Positions 16,973-25,986 of a stretch of 49,531 bases of DNA are shown here, one piece after another. The stretch covers positions 1-49,531 of the forward strand of contig SCNI01000029.1 of the NCBI GenBank assembly GCA_005502775.1. The letters are read 5' to 3'. Source of the stretch: Microbacteriaceae bacterium 3FA27C10 (GTDB lineage: Bacteria; Actinomycetota; Actinomycetes; Actinomycetales; Microbacteriaceae). A model generated the notes under the pieces. That model did not search any database, was not told the origin of the DNA, and saw only the letters and a list, made by a program, of their open reading frames with translations. A program made the position numbers and the translations under genes. Each line of letters opens with the position of its first letter. The first letter of the stretch is position 1.

Positions 16973-17947
16973 GTGACCACCGCGATCGGGCTCGACGACT
17001 TCCAGCGCGAGCGCCCGCGGCTCGTCGGCCTGGCCTTCCGTATGCTCGGCACGGTCGCCGACGCCGAGGACGCCGTGCAGGAGACCTACCTGCGCTGGCA
17101 CGGGCTCGGCGAGGCCGAGCGCGCCGCCATCGCCTCACCCGCCGCGTGGCTCACCCGGGTCGCGAGCCGCATCTGCCTCGACGTGCTCGGCAGCGCCCGG
17201 GCGCGCCGCGAGCGCTACGTGGGCGAGTGGCTGCCCGAGCCGGTGCCCGTGGAGCGCGGCGAGGGGATGTTCGCTGCGGCAGGAGTATCCGTGGCCCTGG
17301 CCGACCCACTCGAACGCGTGACGCTCGACGAGTCGGTGAGCACGGCGGTGCTCGTGGTGCTCGAATCGCTCACGCCCGCCGAGCGCGTGGTGTTCGTGCT
17401 GCACGAGGTGTTCGCGGTGCCGTTCGGCGAGATCGCCGAGGTGGTGGGGCGGTCATCGGATGCGTGCCGCCAGCTGGCGACGTCGGCTCGCCGTCATGTG
17501 CGCGAGGGCCGGGCCGCCGCCGCCCCGGCCGCGCAGCACGACGAGGTGGTGCGCGCCTTCGTGGCGGCGGCCGGGGGAGGAGAGCTCGCGGCACTCCTGG
17601 CGTTGCTCGACCCGAGCGTCGAGCTGCGCTCCGACGGCGGCGGGTTCGTGTCCGCGGCGCGGAAGCCGGTGGTGGGCGCCCTCAACGTGGCTCGGTTCCT
17701 GCTCGGCATCGCGGAGAAGAACCCGCACGCCGAGCTCGCCGAGCGGGTCACGGCCGACGGTGTCGTGCTCACCTTCGCTTACGGGGGCGTGGTGGCGGGC
17801 GTCATCACGCTCGGGGTCGAGGCGGGTGCGCCCGACCAGCCCACCGCATCCGGTCGCGGCATCGCGGGCGAGCCCGCCGCATCAGGCCCCCGCATCTCCG
17901 AGGTCTGGATCATGATGAACCCGGAGAAGCTCACCCTCTGGCGTTGA
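16973..17947 (+). CDS. ECF41/SigJ-type sigma factor with C-terminal SnoaL-like domain
   Basis: This protein of about 324 residues has sigma region 2 (RPRLVGLAFRMLGTVADAEDAVQETYLRW) and region 4 (LTPAERVVFVLHEVFAVPFGEIAEVVGRSSDACRQLA). A fused C-terminal NTF2/SnoaL-like domain of about 120 residues follows (DEVVRAFVAAAGGGELAALLALLDPSVELRSDGG onward). This layout is that of the ECF41 group, where the extension replaces an anti-sigma factor and tunes activity. GTG 16973 gives the expected N-terminus. GGAGG is only one base away, too close for a normal ribosome-binding site, so the mRNA may be leaderless. Divergent neighbours (membrane protein, oxidoreductase) are candidate targets. Confidence 0.87.
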   Translation: MTTAIGLDDFQRERPRLVGLAFRMLGTVADAEDAVQETYLRWHGLGEAERAAIASPAAWLTRVASRICLDVLGSARARRERYVGEWLPEPVPVERGEGMFAAAGVSVALADPLERVTLDESVSTAVLVVLESLTPAERVVFVLHEVFAVPFGEIAEVVGRSSDACRQLATSARRHVREGRAAAAPAAQHDEVVRAFVAAAGGGELAALLALLDPSVELRSDGGGFVSAARKPVVGALNVARFLLGIAEKNPHAELAERVTADGVVLTFAYGGVVAGVITLGVEAGAPDQPTASGRGIAGEPAASGPRISEVWIMMNPEKLTLWR

Positions 17948-17987
17948 CGGCCGTGGCCGAATCAGCGGGTGCGGCTACGGCTGAACG

Positions 17988-19765
<1,778 letters not shown>

Positions 19766-19932
19766 GGCGGCCTCCCCGGCAGCGGATCCGAGGCGGCATC
19801 CGCGGGCCGCCCGGTACTGAGTCGCAGGTTACCGCATCTCGACGACCCGGGCACGTCGTGTCACGTCTGCGGTCGGGCGCGGTCCTTCTCGGTGGAACCC
19901 GAATCGGAAGACCCTCACTGAAAGGACGACTC

Positions 19933-20445
19933 ATGCCCGATTACGACGGCCTCGCCGCGACGCTGACCTCCCCGGAGGGATTCCTCTCCCTCTGCGACGA
20001 ACCTCAGGTGTTCGGGGCGAAGAAGCAGGCCGCGGCCGCCCACGCGCTGTGGCAGCGCGCCGACGCGCGCTTCGTGGGTGGCTACCGCGGTTTCGAGGCG
20101 CCGGGCGGCACCGGGACCGGGCTCGTGGTCCGTGTCTTCTGGGATGCGGCCCGCACGACCCCCGACCTCGCGGAGATCGAGGGCGCGATCGCCTTCCAGC
20201 TGCCGGTCGCGATGATCCGCGACGACGAGAAGGCGACGTGGAAGGGCCGCGACAAGAAGCAGGGCGTGTTCTTCACCTGGCAGGGCATGTCGGGGCGGCC
20301 GCTCAGCCAGTGGTTCTTCGAGCGCTTCGGGGTGCACGCCTGTGCCACGCAGCTGTTCGATCGCTCCGACCTGACGCAGGACGTCGCCGTGGTGGCCGCT
20401 GCGGGCGGCGTCGATCACCTCTGGACGCTCACCGCTCCTCGGTGA
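19933..20445 (+). CDS. Conserved hypothetical cytoplasmic protein
   Basis: This 170-residue soluble protein begins at ATG 19933 after GAAAGGACGACTC, a good ribosome-binding site. No signal peptide, membrane helix or known catalytic motif is visible. It contains FGAKKQAAAAHALW, FTWQGMSGRPLSQWFFERF and an alanine-rich end. I do not recognise the family. It is convergent with the ECF sigma gene, 15 bp apart. Confidence 0.65.
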   Translation: MPDYDGLAATLTSPEGFLSLCDEPQVFGAKKQAAAAHALWQRADARFVGGYRGFEAPGGTGTGLVVRVFWDAARTTPDLAEIEGAIAFQLPVAMIRDDEKATWKGRDKKQGVFFTWQGMSGRPLSQWFFERFGVHACATQLFDRSDLTQDVAVVAAAGGVDHLWTLTAPR

Positions 20446-20460
20446 TCGCCGGCCGAGTTG

Positions 20461-20997
20461 CTAGCCGAGGCGCTGGTCGACCGCCAGATGGGCGATCGAC
20501 CGGCGCGCTCGGGTGATGCGCTGACGCACGGTCACCGCGGTGATGCCCAGTTCGGCCCCGATCTCGGCCGCGGTGCGCCCCTCGATCACGCTGAGCAGAA
20601 ACGGAACCCGGAGAGCGGCCGGGAGGGCGTTGATCTCCGTCAGCGCGCGGTCGAGGGCGAGCTTCGACTCGACGTCGGTCTCGAGGTCCGCCGGGTCCGC
20701 GGGATCGGCGCTCCCGTCGTCCAGGGGCACGAGCATCAGCTGGCGGGCGCGCCGCGCGTCGATGACGGTGTTCCGCGCGATGACGTCGAGCCAGGCGCAG
20801 AGCCGCCCGTCATCCACGGCCTTCAGGGTGTCGATCGAACGCCAGGCCCGCATCGCGGCCGTCTGGGCGATGTCGTCGGCGTCCTTCGGATGCACGCCCA
20901 GCGAGATGCTGCGCCGGCGGAGCCGCTGCGGGTCGCTGCTGATCATCGCCACCAGCGAGGCACGCTGCTGCGTGCGAACGGCGCTCATCGCTTCCAT
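20461..20997 (-). CDS. ECF-type RNA polymerase sigma factor
   Basis: This protein of about 178 residues has sigma region 2 (GVHPKDADDIAQTAAMRAWRS, then LCAWLDVIARNTVIDARRAR) and region 4 (LPAALRVPFLLSVIEGRT followed by AAEIGAELGITAVTVRQRI). No anti-sigma gene is adjacent. The frame could start at 21015, but GGAGGG lies inside that extension and is spaced 10 bases from ATG 20997, so the shorter form is favoured (20988 is also possible). A promoter-like pair typical of ECF targets lies upstream at 21050-21073, suggesting autoregulation. The Imm22-like gene upstream, as sequenced, reads into this gene in another frame. Confidence 0.83.
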   Translation of the reverse strand: MEAMSAVRTQQRASLVAMISSDPQRLRRRSISLGVHPKDADDIAQTAAMRAWRSIDTLKAVDDGRLCAWLDVIARNTVIDARRARQLMLVPLDDGSADPADPADLETDVESKLALDRALTEINALPAALRVPFLLSVIEGRTAAEIGAELGITAVTVRQRITRARRSIAHLAVDQRLG

Positions 20998-21757
20998 CGG
21001 GGGACGACCCTCCATTTCGACATGCGTAGCCAGTGATCCTCTCCATCCAAACAGCGGGCCCTCCGAGCGTTCCGGTAAAGCCCTCGGCTTTCACCCCGGG
21101 GATCACCCCCCCGCGCGGAGCGGCTTTCGGCGGGTGTTCATCCGGTGGTTTCTTCTGCCGAGGGGTGGTCGGCGGGGTCGGTCTCCGGGCGGGGCCGAAA
21201 AGGCCCAGGTAGCGGAGGTCGTTGAACAGCATCAGGGGGTTCCGGATGCGCTGGGTCGGGTCGGCGTAGGCGAACGCGGCATTCGCGGTGGTGACGCCGC
21301 GTGCGATGCAGGCCCCGAGCATCCGCTGGGCGACGGCCTCGGAGGGCGGCACGGATTCCTCGATGAGCTCTCGAGCGGGCACCGGGTCCGGGCGCCAGAT
21401 CAGCTGCAGGAGATCGGGGTCGTAGAGGTAGCGCTCGCCGAGGTCGCGGGTGAAGCCGCAGCCGGTGACATCCGTGGCCGAGGCCTCGATCTGCTCGTCG
21501 TCGAGGGACCAGTAGGCGGGGTCGTGGTCGAAGTAGGCGGCGAACGCGGCTTCGTTCTGGACGGTGGTGCCGATCCAGAAGTGGCTGGCCGAGAACGGTG
21601 CCGGCTCGGCGGGGGCGTACGCGGACACCCAGTCGAAGAGGGTGCCGGCGCGGAGGCCGTGCCGCTTCTCGAGCTCGGGGAAGCCTCCGGGCGGCGTGCG
21701 ATTCAGCGCCTCGTCGACCAGGGCGCGGATGAACGCTTCGTCGTGCTGGGGTTTCAC
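20810..21757 (-). CDS. Imm22-like immunity protein with disturbed 3' end
   Basis: The first 190 or so residues look like an Imm22 polymorphic-toxin immunity protein: SHFWIGTTVQNEAAFAAYF, TGCGFTRDLGERYLYDPDLL, a segment starting SEAVAQRMLGACIA and PLMLFNDLRYLGLF. After that the frame becomes low-complexity and continues 188 bp into the sigma-factor gene in another frame, which is not believable as conserved coding sequence. A run of seven G residues (plus strand C 21106-21112) sits just before an out-of-frame TGA. With six Gs the protein would end there (TGA 21105-21103) at 217 residues. Either the count is wrong or the tract varies. The start is GTG 21757 after GGGAGG. No cognate toxin gene is visible. 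Confidence 0.6.
   Translation of the reverse strand: MKPQHDEAFIRALVDEALNRTPPGGFPELEKRHGLRAGTLFDWVSAYAPAEPAPFSASHFWIGTTVQNEAAFAAYFDHDPAYWSLDDEQIEASATDVTGCGFTRDLGERYLYDPDLLQLIWRPDPVPARELIEESVPPSEAVAQRMLGACIARGVTTANAAFAYADPTQRIRNPLMLFNDLRYLGLFGPARRPTPPTTPRQKKPPDEHPPKAAPRGGVIPGVKAEGFTGTLGGPAVWMERITGYACRNGGSSPDGSDERRSHAAACLAGGDDQQRPAAAPPAQHLAGRASEGRRRHRPDGRDAGLAFDRHPEGRG
21050..21073 (-). promoter_or_regulatory. Putative ECF-sigma promoter upstream of the sigma gene
   Basis: On the minus strand GGAAC (21073-21069) and GTT (21052-21050) are separated by 16 bases, the classical ECF -35/-10 arrangement. The sigma gene begins about 50 bp downstream. Self-recognition is inferred from motif and position. 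Confidence 0.45.
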
Positions 21758-21778
21758 GGGGCCTCCCGGGGTGGTGCC

Positions 21779-21819
21779 GACCGCGGCGGTTCCGGCTGGA
21801 GCACGGAACCGCCGCGGTC
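21779..21819. terminator. Strong hairpin between the LRR and Imm22-like genes
   Basis: GACCGCGGCGGTTCC and GGAACCGCCGCGGTC form a 15-bp perfect stem with an 11-base loop. It lies 19 bp past the LRR gene stop on the minus strand. No T-run follows, so termination efficiency is uncertain. Confidence 0.65.
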
Positions 21820-21837
21820 AGGTCGATCTCTACGCGG

Positions 21838-23259
21838 TCATGCCGTGCGCTTGCGGCGCACGATCACGAGGGCGGCGCCGGCGGCCGCGAGCAGCAGGGC
21901 GAACCCGCTGATCGTCCAGGCTGCGACGCCGGTCGAGGCGAGCGAGCCGCTGGCGCTGCTCGTGCCGGAGCCGGTGCTGCCGGCGCTTCCCGTGTCGGCC
22001 GGCCCGGGTGTGGTCGTCGACGGCATGGTCGGGTCGGTCGTGGGCGTCGTCGTCGGCGTCGTGGTGGGTGTGGGCGTCGGTGTCGGCGTGACGGCGGCGG
22101 TCACGGTGACGTGGATGACGGCCTGCCCGGTGACGTCGTCGGCGTTGGTGACCTGGTAGGTGACGTCGGCGACCGTTCCGGTGAAGGCATCCGTCGGAGT
22201 GAAGACGATGACGCCGTCGACGACGGCGAAGGTGCCGCCGGTCACGGTCAGGGTCGAGACCGGGGTGCCGCCGTCGAGGAGTGCGAGGGTCGCCGGCACG
22301 AGGGCGGGCTCTCCGGGCAGCCCGTCGTTCGCCAGCACGTCGATGCTGACCGGGGTATCGGCTGTCGTGGTGGCGGTGTCGTCGACGAGGGTGGTGGGGT
22401 GCACCTCCGGAGCCAGTGACCGCTGCACGATCGTGCCACTGAACTGCCAGGCGGGGAAGATCGGGCCGGGGTAGCTCGCGCTCCAGGTGATGGTGTTGTC
22501 GGCCGGAGCGGTGAAGGTCCAGGATGCGCCGCCTGCGGCCAGCACGAAGTTCGCGTCTCCGGTGAGCTGCTGGCCGACCATCTCGCCGTGCGGCGAGTGC
22601 AGCGGATTCGTGGTGCTCGCACCGATCGTCACCGGCGGGAGGATGAGTGTCTGGTTGCTCGCATACACCTCGTGGAGGGTCGCGAGGCTGCCGAGCGGGC
22701 TGAGGTCGGCGATGTGGTTGTGACCGATCTCCAGGCCGTCGAGAAGCGCCAGCCCTGCGAGGGGGCTGAGGTCGGAGATGTTGTTGTGGTCGAGGTCGAG
22801 GCCGTACAGCTTCGTCAGGCCGGCGAGCGGAGTGAGGTCGGTGACGTCATTCGTGCTGAGGCTGATGTAGCCGAGGTTCGTGAGCCCGGCGAGTGGGGTG
22901 ATGTCAGAGAGCAGGTTCTTGCCGACGACGAGGTAGCTGATGGTCGGGATCGACGCCAGCGGCGTGAGGTCGGTGATCTGGTTGTTGTAGACGTTGAGCC
23001 AGGTCAGCGAGGTGAAGCTCTGCAGGCCGTTCAGGCTGGTGACGCCGGCCGACGCGCATCCCAGAGCGGTGATGCCGGCGGCTTGGGTGGTCGACACCGT
23101 GGCGGTGGCGGGCTGGCCGAGCTCCTGGTTCACGCAGGCCTGGAGGGCGGCGTCGGTGAAGGTGACGTCGGCGGCGTTCGCCGGGGAGGCCAGGAGGAGC
23201 GAGCCGACGACGGTGGCCGAGGCGATCACCCCGGCGGTGAGGGTGCGTGTGGTTTTCAT
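21838..23259 (-). CDS. Internalin-like LRR surface protein with sortase signal
   Basis: This 473-residue exported protein has a signal peptide ending near SPANAAD. An internalin-type region of about six 22-residue leucine-rich repeats follows, with units such as LTWLNVYNNQITDLTPLA and LYGLDLDHNNISDLSPLA. Next is a sandwich segment, then a CshA-fibril-type repeat (SIDVLANDGLPGEPALVP to VTNADDVTGQAVIHVTV) and a Thr/Pro-rich stalk. The C-terminus is LASTG, a hydrophobic helix and RRKRTA. LAxTG is the motif preferred by class E sortases, unlike the LPQTG of the GH30 protein. ATG 23259 follows AGAAGG. The likely role is adhesion or surface binding, inferred from domains. No sortase gene is in the window. 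Confidence 0.87.
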   Translation of the reverse strand: MKTTRTLTAGVIASATVVGSLLLASPANAADVTFTDAALQACVNQELGQPATATVSTTQAAGITALGCASAGVTSLNGLQSFTSLTWLNVYNNQITDLTPLASIPTISYLVVGKNLLSDITPLAGLTNLGYISLSTNDVTDLTPLAGLTKLYGLDLDHNNISDLSPLAGLALLDGLEIGHNHIADLSPLGSLATLHEVYASNQTLILPPVTIGASTTNPLHSPHGEMVGQQLTGDANFVLAAGGASWTFTAPADNTITWSASYPGPIFPAWQFSGTIVQRSLAPEVHPTTLVDDTATTTADTPVSIDVLANDGLPGEPALVPATLALLDGGTPVSTLTVTGGTFAVVDGVIVFTPTDAFTGTVADVTYQVTNADDVTGQAVIHVTVTAAVTPTPTPTPTTTPTTTPTTDPTMPSTTTPGPADTGSAGSTGSGTSSASGSLASTGVAAWTISGFALLLAAAGAALVIVRRKRTA

Positions 23260-23593
23260 GCAGGTGCCTTCTGGGTCAGTGCCTCCGGGGTGGAGACGGG
23301 TGCGTGGTGATGTGGTGCTCTTTCTTGCGGGCCCGAGGTGGAGATTGGGGGTACCGAGAACGACCGCAGGGCCGCAGAAGTGTGACAAGAAATTTCGGGC
23401 GGTTCGAACCGCGGGGACGGCTGGGATGCCGTCATCCGAAGCGACGCGATCGCCGGCGATCTATGACGGCACGTCAGAGGTGCATCGCCTCGATGTCGTC
23501 GTAGCGCTCGTGGCGCGTGTCACACCGGAGCTGATTGCGCGTCTTCCTCCGTAGCAACACCTTCACGACCGACCGTAGTAAGGAACCACCGCA
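23260..23593. other. 334-bp intergenic region between divergent LRR and NTF2-like genes
   Basis: I see no convincing gene here. It should hold the promoters of both flanking genes. The only clear structure is the 14-bp perfect palindrome at 23399-23412. Base composition is slightly less GC-rich than the flanks. Confidence 0.6.
23399..23412. promoter_or_regulatory. 14-bp perfect palindrome
   Basis: GCGGTTCGAACCGC is fully self-complementary and lies mid-way in the divergent control region, 140 bp from the LRR start and 180 bp from the NTF2-like start. It may be an operator. No nearby regulator gene is an obvious partner. Confidence 0.4.
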
Positions 23594-23971
23594 ATGAACC
23601 TCGTCACCGACCTCTCGCAGCTCCCGACCGCCTTCGCCGAGCGCTTCAACGCCCGCGACATCGAGGGCCTGCTCGCCCTGAACGAGCCGGAGGCGGTCTT
23701 CGTGCCGGCGCCAGGGAATCCGGTCGACGGCGAGCCGGGCATCCGGGCGGCTCTGGAGCAGTTCCTCGAGCTGCAGCTGCCCATCACCATGAACGTGCGC
23801 CGCAGCTACAGCGTGGAGGAGGTCGGGTTCGTGATGGCGGACTGGTCGATCGAGGGCGCCGGCCCCGACGGCTCGCCCATCGCGCTCGCCGGGACCACCG
23901 CAGACGTGGCTCGCTTCGAGCCGGGAGCCGGCTGGCGCTACGTGATCGATAACCCCTTCGGTACCGTCTGA
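23594..23971 (+). CDS. NTF2-like/SnoaL-like small protein
   Basis: The protein has 125 residues, typical of single-domain NTF2-like proteins. The opening AFAERFNARDIEGLLALNEPEAVFVPAPG is the classic helix and acidic segment of this fold, followed by strands such as YSVEEVGFVMADWSIEGAG and an end WRYVIDNPFGTV. AAGGAAC precedes ATG 23594 at good spacing. Members include ketosteroid isomerase-like enzymes and ligand-binding proteins. The substrate is unknown. Confidence 0.82.
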   Translation: MNLVTDLSQLPTAFAERFNARDIEGLLALNEPEAVFVPAPGNPVDGEPGIRAALEQFLELQLPITMNVRRSYSVEEVGFVMADWSIEGAGPDGSPIALAGTTADVARFEPGAGWRYVIDNPFGTV

Positions 23972-24190
23972 ACCGAGGCCGGGTGAACGTCGTTCAATCG
24001 TGCCGATCGATGTCACACCTCGGCGTGATCGGCGTCTTTCCCACTGAAGGTCACGGCCGCTGCACACGCTTCACGTTGCGCGTTCCCCACCCGCAGCAGC
24101 GGTCGTGGCCTTCCCCTGTACGGCCTGGCTCTGGGTCCCCTCCCGCCAGGCCCGGCGAGAGGGGTCTCGCCACGGGCCGCCAGCGCGGCC

Positions 24191-24227
24191 CGGTGTGGCC
24201 GCCCGCGTAGGGCGGGCGGCCACACCG
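24191..24227. terminator. Very strong hairpin, probable terminator
   Basis: CGGTGTGGCCGCCCGC and GCGGGCGGCCACACCG form a 16-bp perfect stem with the 5-base loop GTAGG. It sits between the convergent NTF2-like gene and the decayed MNT/HEPN remnant, 13 bp past the stop codon of the latter. No T-tract is present. Confidence 0.7.
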
Positions 24228-24239
24228 CTCCTGCGCCGG

Positions 24240-24620
24240 TCACGCCAGGGAGGCCGCCGCGGCGAGCTGATCCATCGCCCTCATTGCCTTCGTGAGCTGC
24301 GGTCGCGTGAGCGCGTCGTGCCCGTAGCCGGCTCGGGTGTTCATGCCGAGCAGCTCCTGCAGAAGACGCGCCGAACCGGGTCGACCTGCCGGAGGCGGGC
24401 GATCGCGTCGGCGTGATTGCCGCTGCGCCAGTAGCACGTCGTCTGCCGCAGCATGTGGCCGGAGCAGAAACACATCGATGTCTCTGTCTTCCCCCATCTC
24501 GCCGCGGGCGGCTGAACCGAACACGGCGGCGAACGCGGGCTCGGCAGAGAAGATGAGCGACGCGCGAGCCCGAATTGTCTCGATGAACAGTCGCCTGGCA
24601 TCACTAGACAGTGAAGGCAA
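24240..24620 (-). pseudogene. Decayed MNT nucleotidyltransferase/HEPN-like gene remnant
   Basis: The open frame (126 codons) joins two pieces of different origin. The N-terminal half carries the nucleotidyltransferase signature FGSAARGEMGEDRDIDVFL (GSxxRG with DxD). The last 35 residues (NTRAGYGHDALTRPQLTKAM and onward) resemble the C-terminal end of a HEPN domain. Between them the frame is Arg/Pro-rich and unlike either. In the minus-strand +1 frame the stretch YWRSGNHADAIARLRQ looks like the missing nucleotidyltransferase continuation. This suggests a frameshift plus an internal deletion in a longer gene. Intact relatives act as toxin/antitoxin modules. Function here is probably lost. The call rests on motif reading only. 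Confidence 0.5.
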
Positions 24621-24644
24621 TCACTAGACAGCGTGATGGATCGG

Positions 24645-25022
24645 CTACTCGCGCGGCGCGGGCGGGGTCAGCTCGTCGACCACGAGGAGGTCGCGGCGGA
24701 AGTGGCCGGTGCGGTAGGCCGCACGCCCGATCATGTGCGCCGAGACCGGCGCCGTGAGGCTCTGGAAGAACACGATCGCCAGGGCGAGCGTCACGGTGCC
24801 CACGGAAGGGTTCGTCACGGCCACGTCGGCCACGATGGCGATGATGCCGAGGATCTGCGGTTTCGTCGCTGCGTGCAGCCGCGACAGCACGTCGGGAAAA
24901 CGGATGAGGCCCACCCCGGCCGCGAAGCACATCAGCGCCGCGAGCAGCACGAGCACCGCGGTGATCACCCCGCGGGCGTCGAGGGCGAAGCCGAGGTTCG
25001 CGACGGCGTCGGCGGGGGTCAT
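24645..25022 (-). CDS. mrpG: Mrp-type Na+/H+ antiporter subunit G
   Basis: This 125-residue subunit has three membrane helices. The conserved MrpG core is VGLIRFPDVLSRLHAATKPQILGI, followed by VFFQSLTAPVSAHMIGRAAYRTG. The ATG overlaps the TGA of mrpF by 4 bp. It is the last gene of the operon and ends with the acidic tail VVDELTPPAPRE. MrpG is a required small subunit of the multi-protein cation/proton antiporter that supports pH and sodium homeostasis. Confidence 0.93.
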   Translation of the reverse strand: MTPADAVANLGFALDARGVITAVLVLLAALMCFAAGVGLIRFPDVLSRLHAATKPQILGIIAIVADVAVTNPSVGTVTLALAIVFFQSLTAPVSAHMIGRAAYRTGHFRRDLLVVDELTPPAPRE

Positions 25023-25282
25023 GTGTCGTCCCTCGAGGACATGAAGCGGGCGACGCTGACCGAGCCCACGATGCCGAACAGGGCCAGCCCGAGCAGCACC
25101 GGCAGGGTGTCGGTGTGCCGGTTGATGGCCATCTCGGCGCCGATCGCGCACATCGCGGTGGCGACGAGCACGTCGGAGGCGATGATGCGGTCGAGCGCCG
25201 ACGGCCCGCGGATGATGCGGTACAGCGCTCCGACCGCCCCGGCGGCGAACAGGGCGCCGGCGATGATGATGACGACGATCAC
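25019..25282 (-). CDS. mrpF: Mrp-type Na+/H+ antiporter subunit F
   Basis: This 87-residue protein has three membrane helices. The signature RIIRGPSALDRIIASDVLVA is the hallmark of MrpF. GTG 25280-25282 overlaps the mrpE stop by 4 bp, and the longer frame upstream is a shadow of mrpE. It forms part of the Mrp membrane complex. Confidence 0.92.
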   Translation of the reverse strand: MIVVIIIAGALFAAGAVGALYRIIRGPSALDRIIASDVLVATAMCAIGAEMAINRHTDTLPVLLGLALFGIVGSVSVARFMSSRDDT

Positions 25283-25986
25283 GGCTCGCTCCTCTCGGTG
25301 GAATCGGTGGTCTCGGCAGAGGGGGCCGGGGCGGGCGCGCCCCCGGCGAATCCGGTGGGCCCGCCGGCGTCCTCCGGCCCCGCGGCCGCCGTCGGCACCT
25401 CCGGCACGACCGGCGCCGAGGCCCGCGCCCCCTCCGGGTCGTCCCGCAGCCGCGCCAGGTCGTCGGCCGACCCTCCGGCCAGGATGAGCCGTCGCTCCAC
25501 CGCCAGCACCCCGCGCTTGAGCGCCGGCACGTCGGCAGGCGAGCGCACGTTCAGGGCGTGCAGGTACAGCGTCGCGTTCTCGCGGTCGAGGTCGAGCACG
25601 ATCGACCCTGGCACGAGTGACACCGCCTCGGCGGTGAAGGTCATCACGAGGTCGGACCGCGTGCGCAGCGCCACCGCGATGATCGCGTTCGACGGCCGGT
25701 ACCAGGGGCTCACGGCGGTCCACGCGATCTGCAGCGACGCCACCACGATGTCGCCGAGCAGCCGCACCGCGAACACGAGCGCGAACCACGGGTTCAGCCG
25801 CCCCGACAGCCGCACGGCCGGCAGATAGAACGTCACCGACACGAGCAGCCCGAGCACCACGCCGGTGACGAGCGCGAGCCAGGTGAACTGCCCCCAGAGC
25901 AGCATCCACAGCAGCACGAGCCCGAGGAACGGCACGAGCCCGCTCGCGATCAGTGCCCGGATGCGCCGCGGCGCCCGCCCGCTCAC
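25279..25986 (-). CDS. mrpE: Mrp-type Na+/H+ antiporter subunit E
   Basis: This 235-residue protein has two or three N-terminal helices and a cytoplasmic domain with MrpE motifs (VRLLGDIVVASLQIAW, LVPGSIVLDLDRENATLYLHALNV). The final 60 or so residues are Pro/Ala/Gly-rich and probably unstructured, a tail not needed for the family core. GTG 25986 overlaps the mrpD stop by 4 bp. Confidence 0.9.
   Translation of the reverse strand: MSGRAPRRIRALIASGLVPFLGLVLLWMLLWGQFTWLALVTGVVLGLLVSVTFYLPAVRLSGRLNPWFALVFAVRLLGDIVVASLQIAWTAVSPWYRPSNAIIAVALRTRSDLVMTFTAEAVSLVPGSIVLDLDRENATLYLHALNVRSPADVPALKRGVLAVERRLILAGGSADDLARLRDDPEGARASAPVVPEVPTAAAGPEDAGGPTGFAGGAPAPAPSAETTDSTERSEP

Noticed and set aside
23983-24210. 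75-codon open frame between the NTF2-like gene and the remnant
   Set aside because: There is no ribosome-binding site, the composition is shadow-like and it runs into a strong hairpin. I see no gene here.
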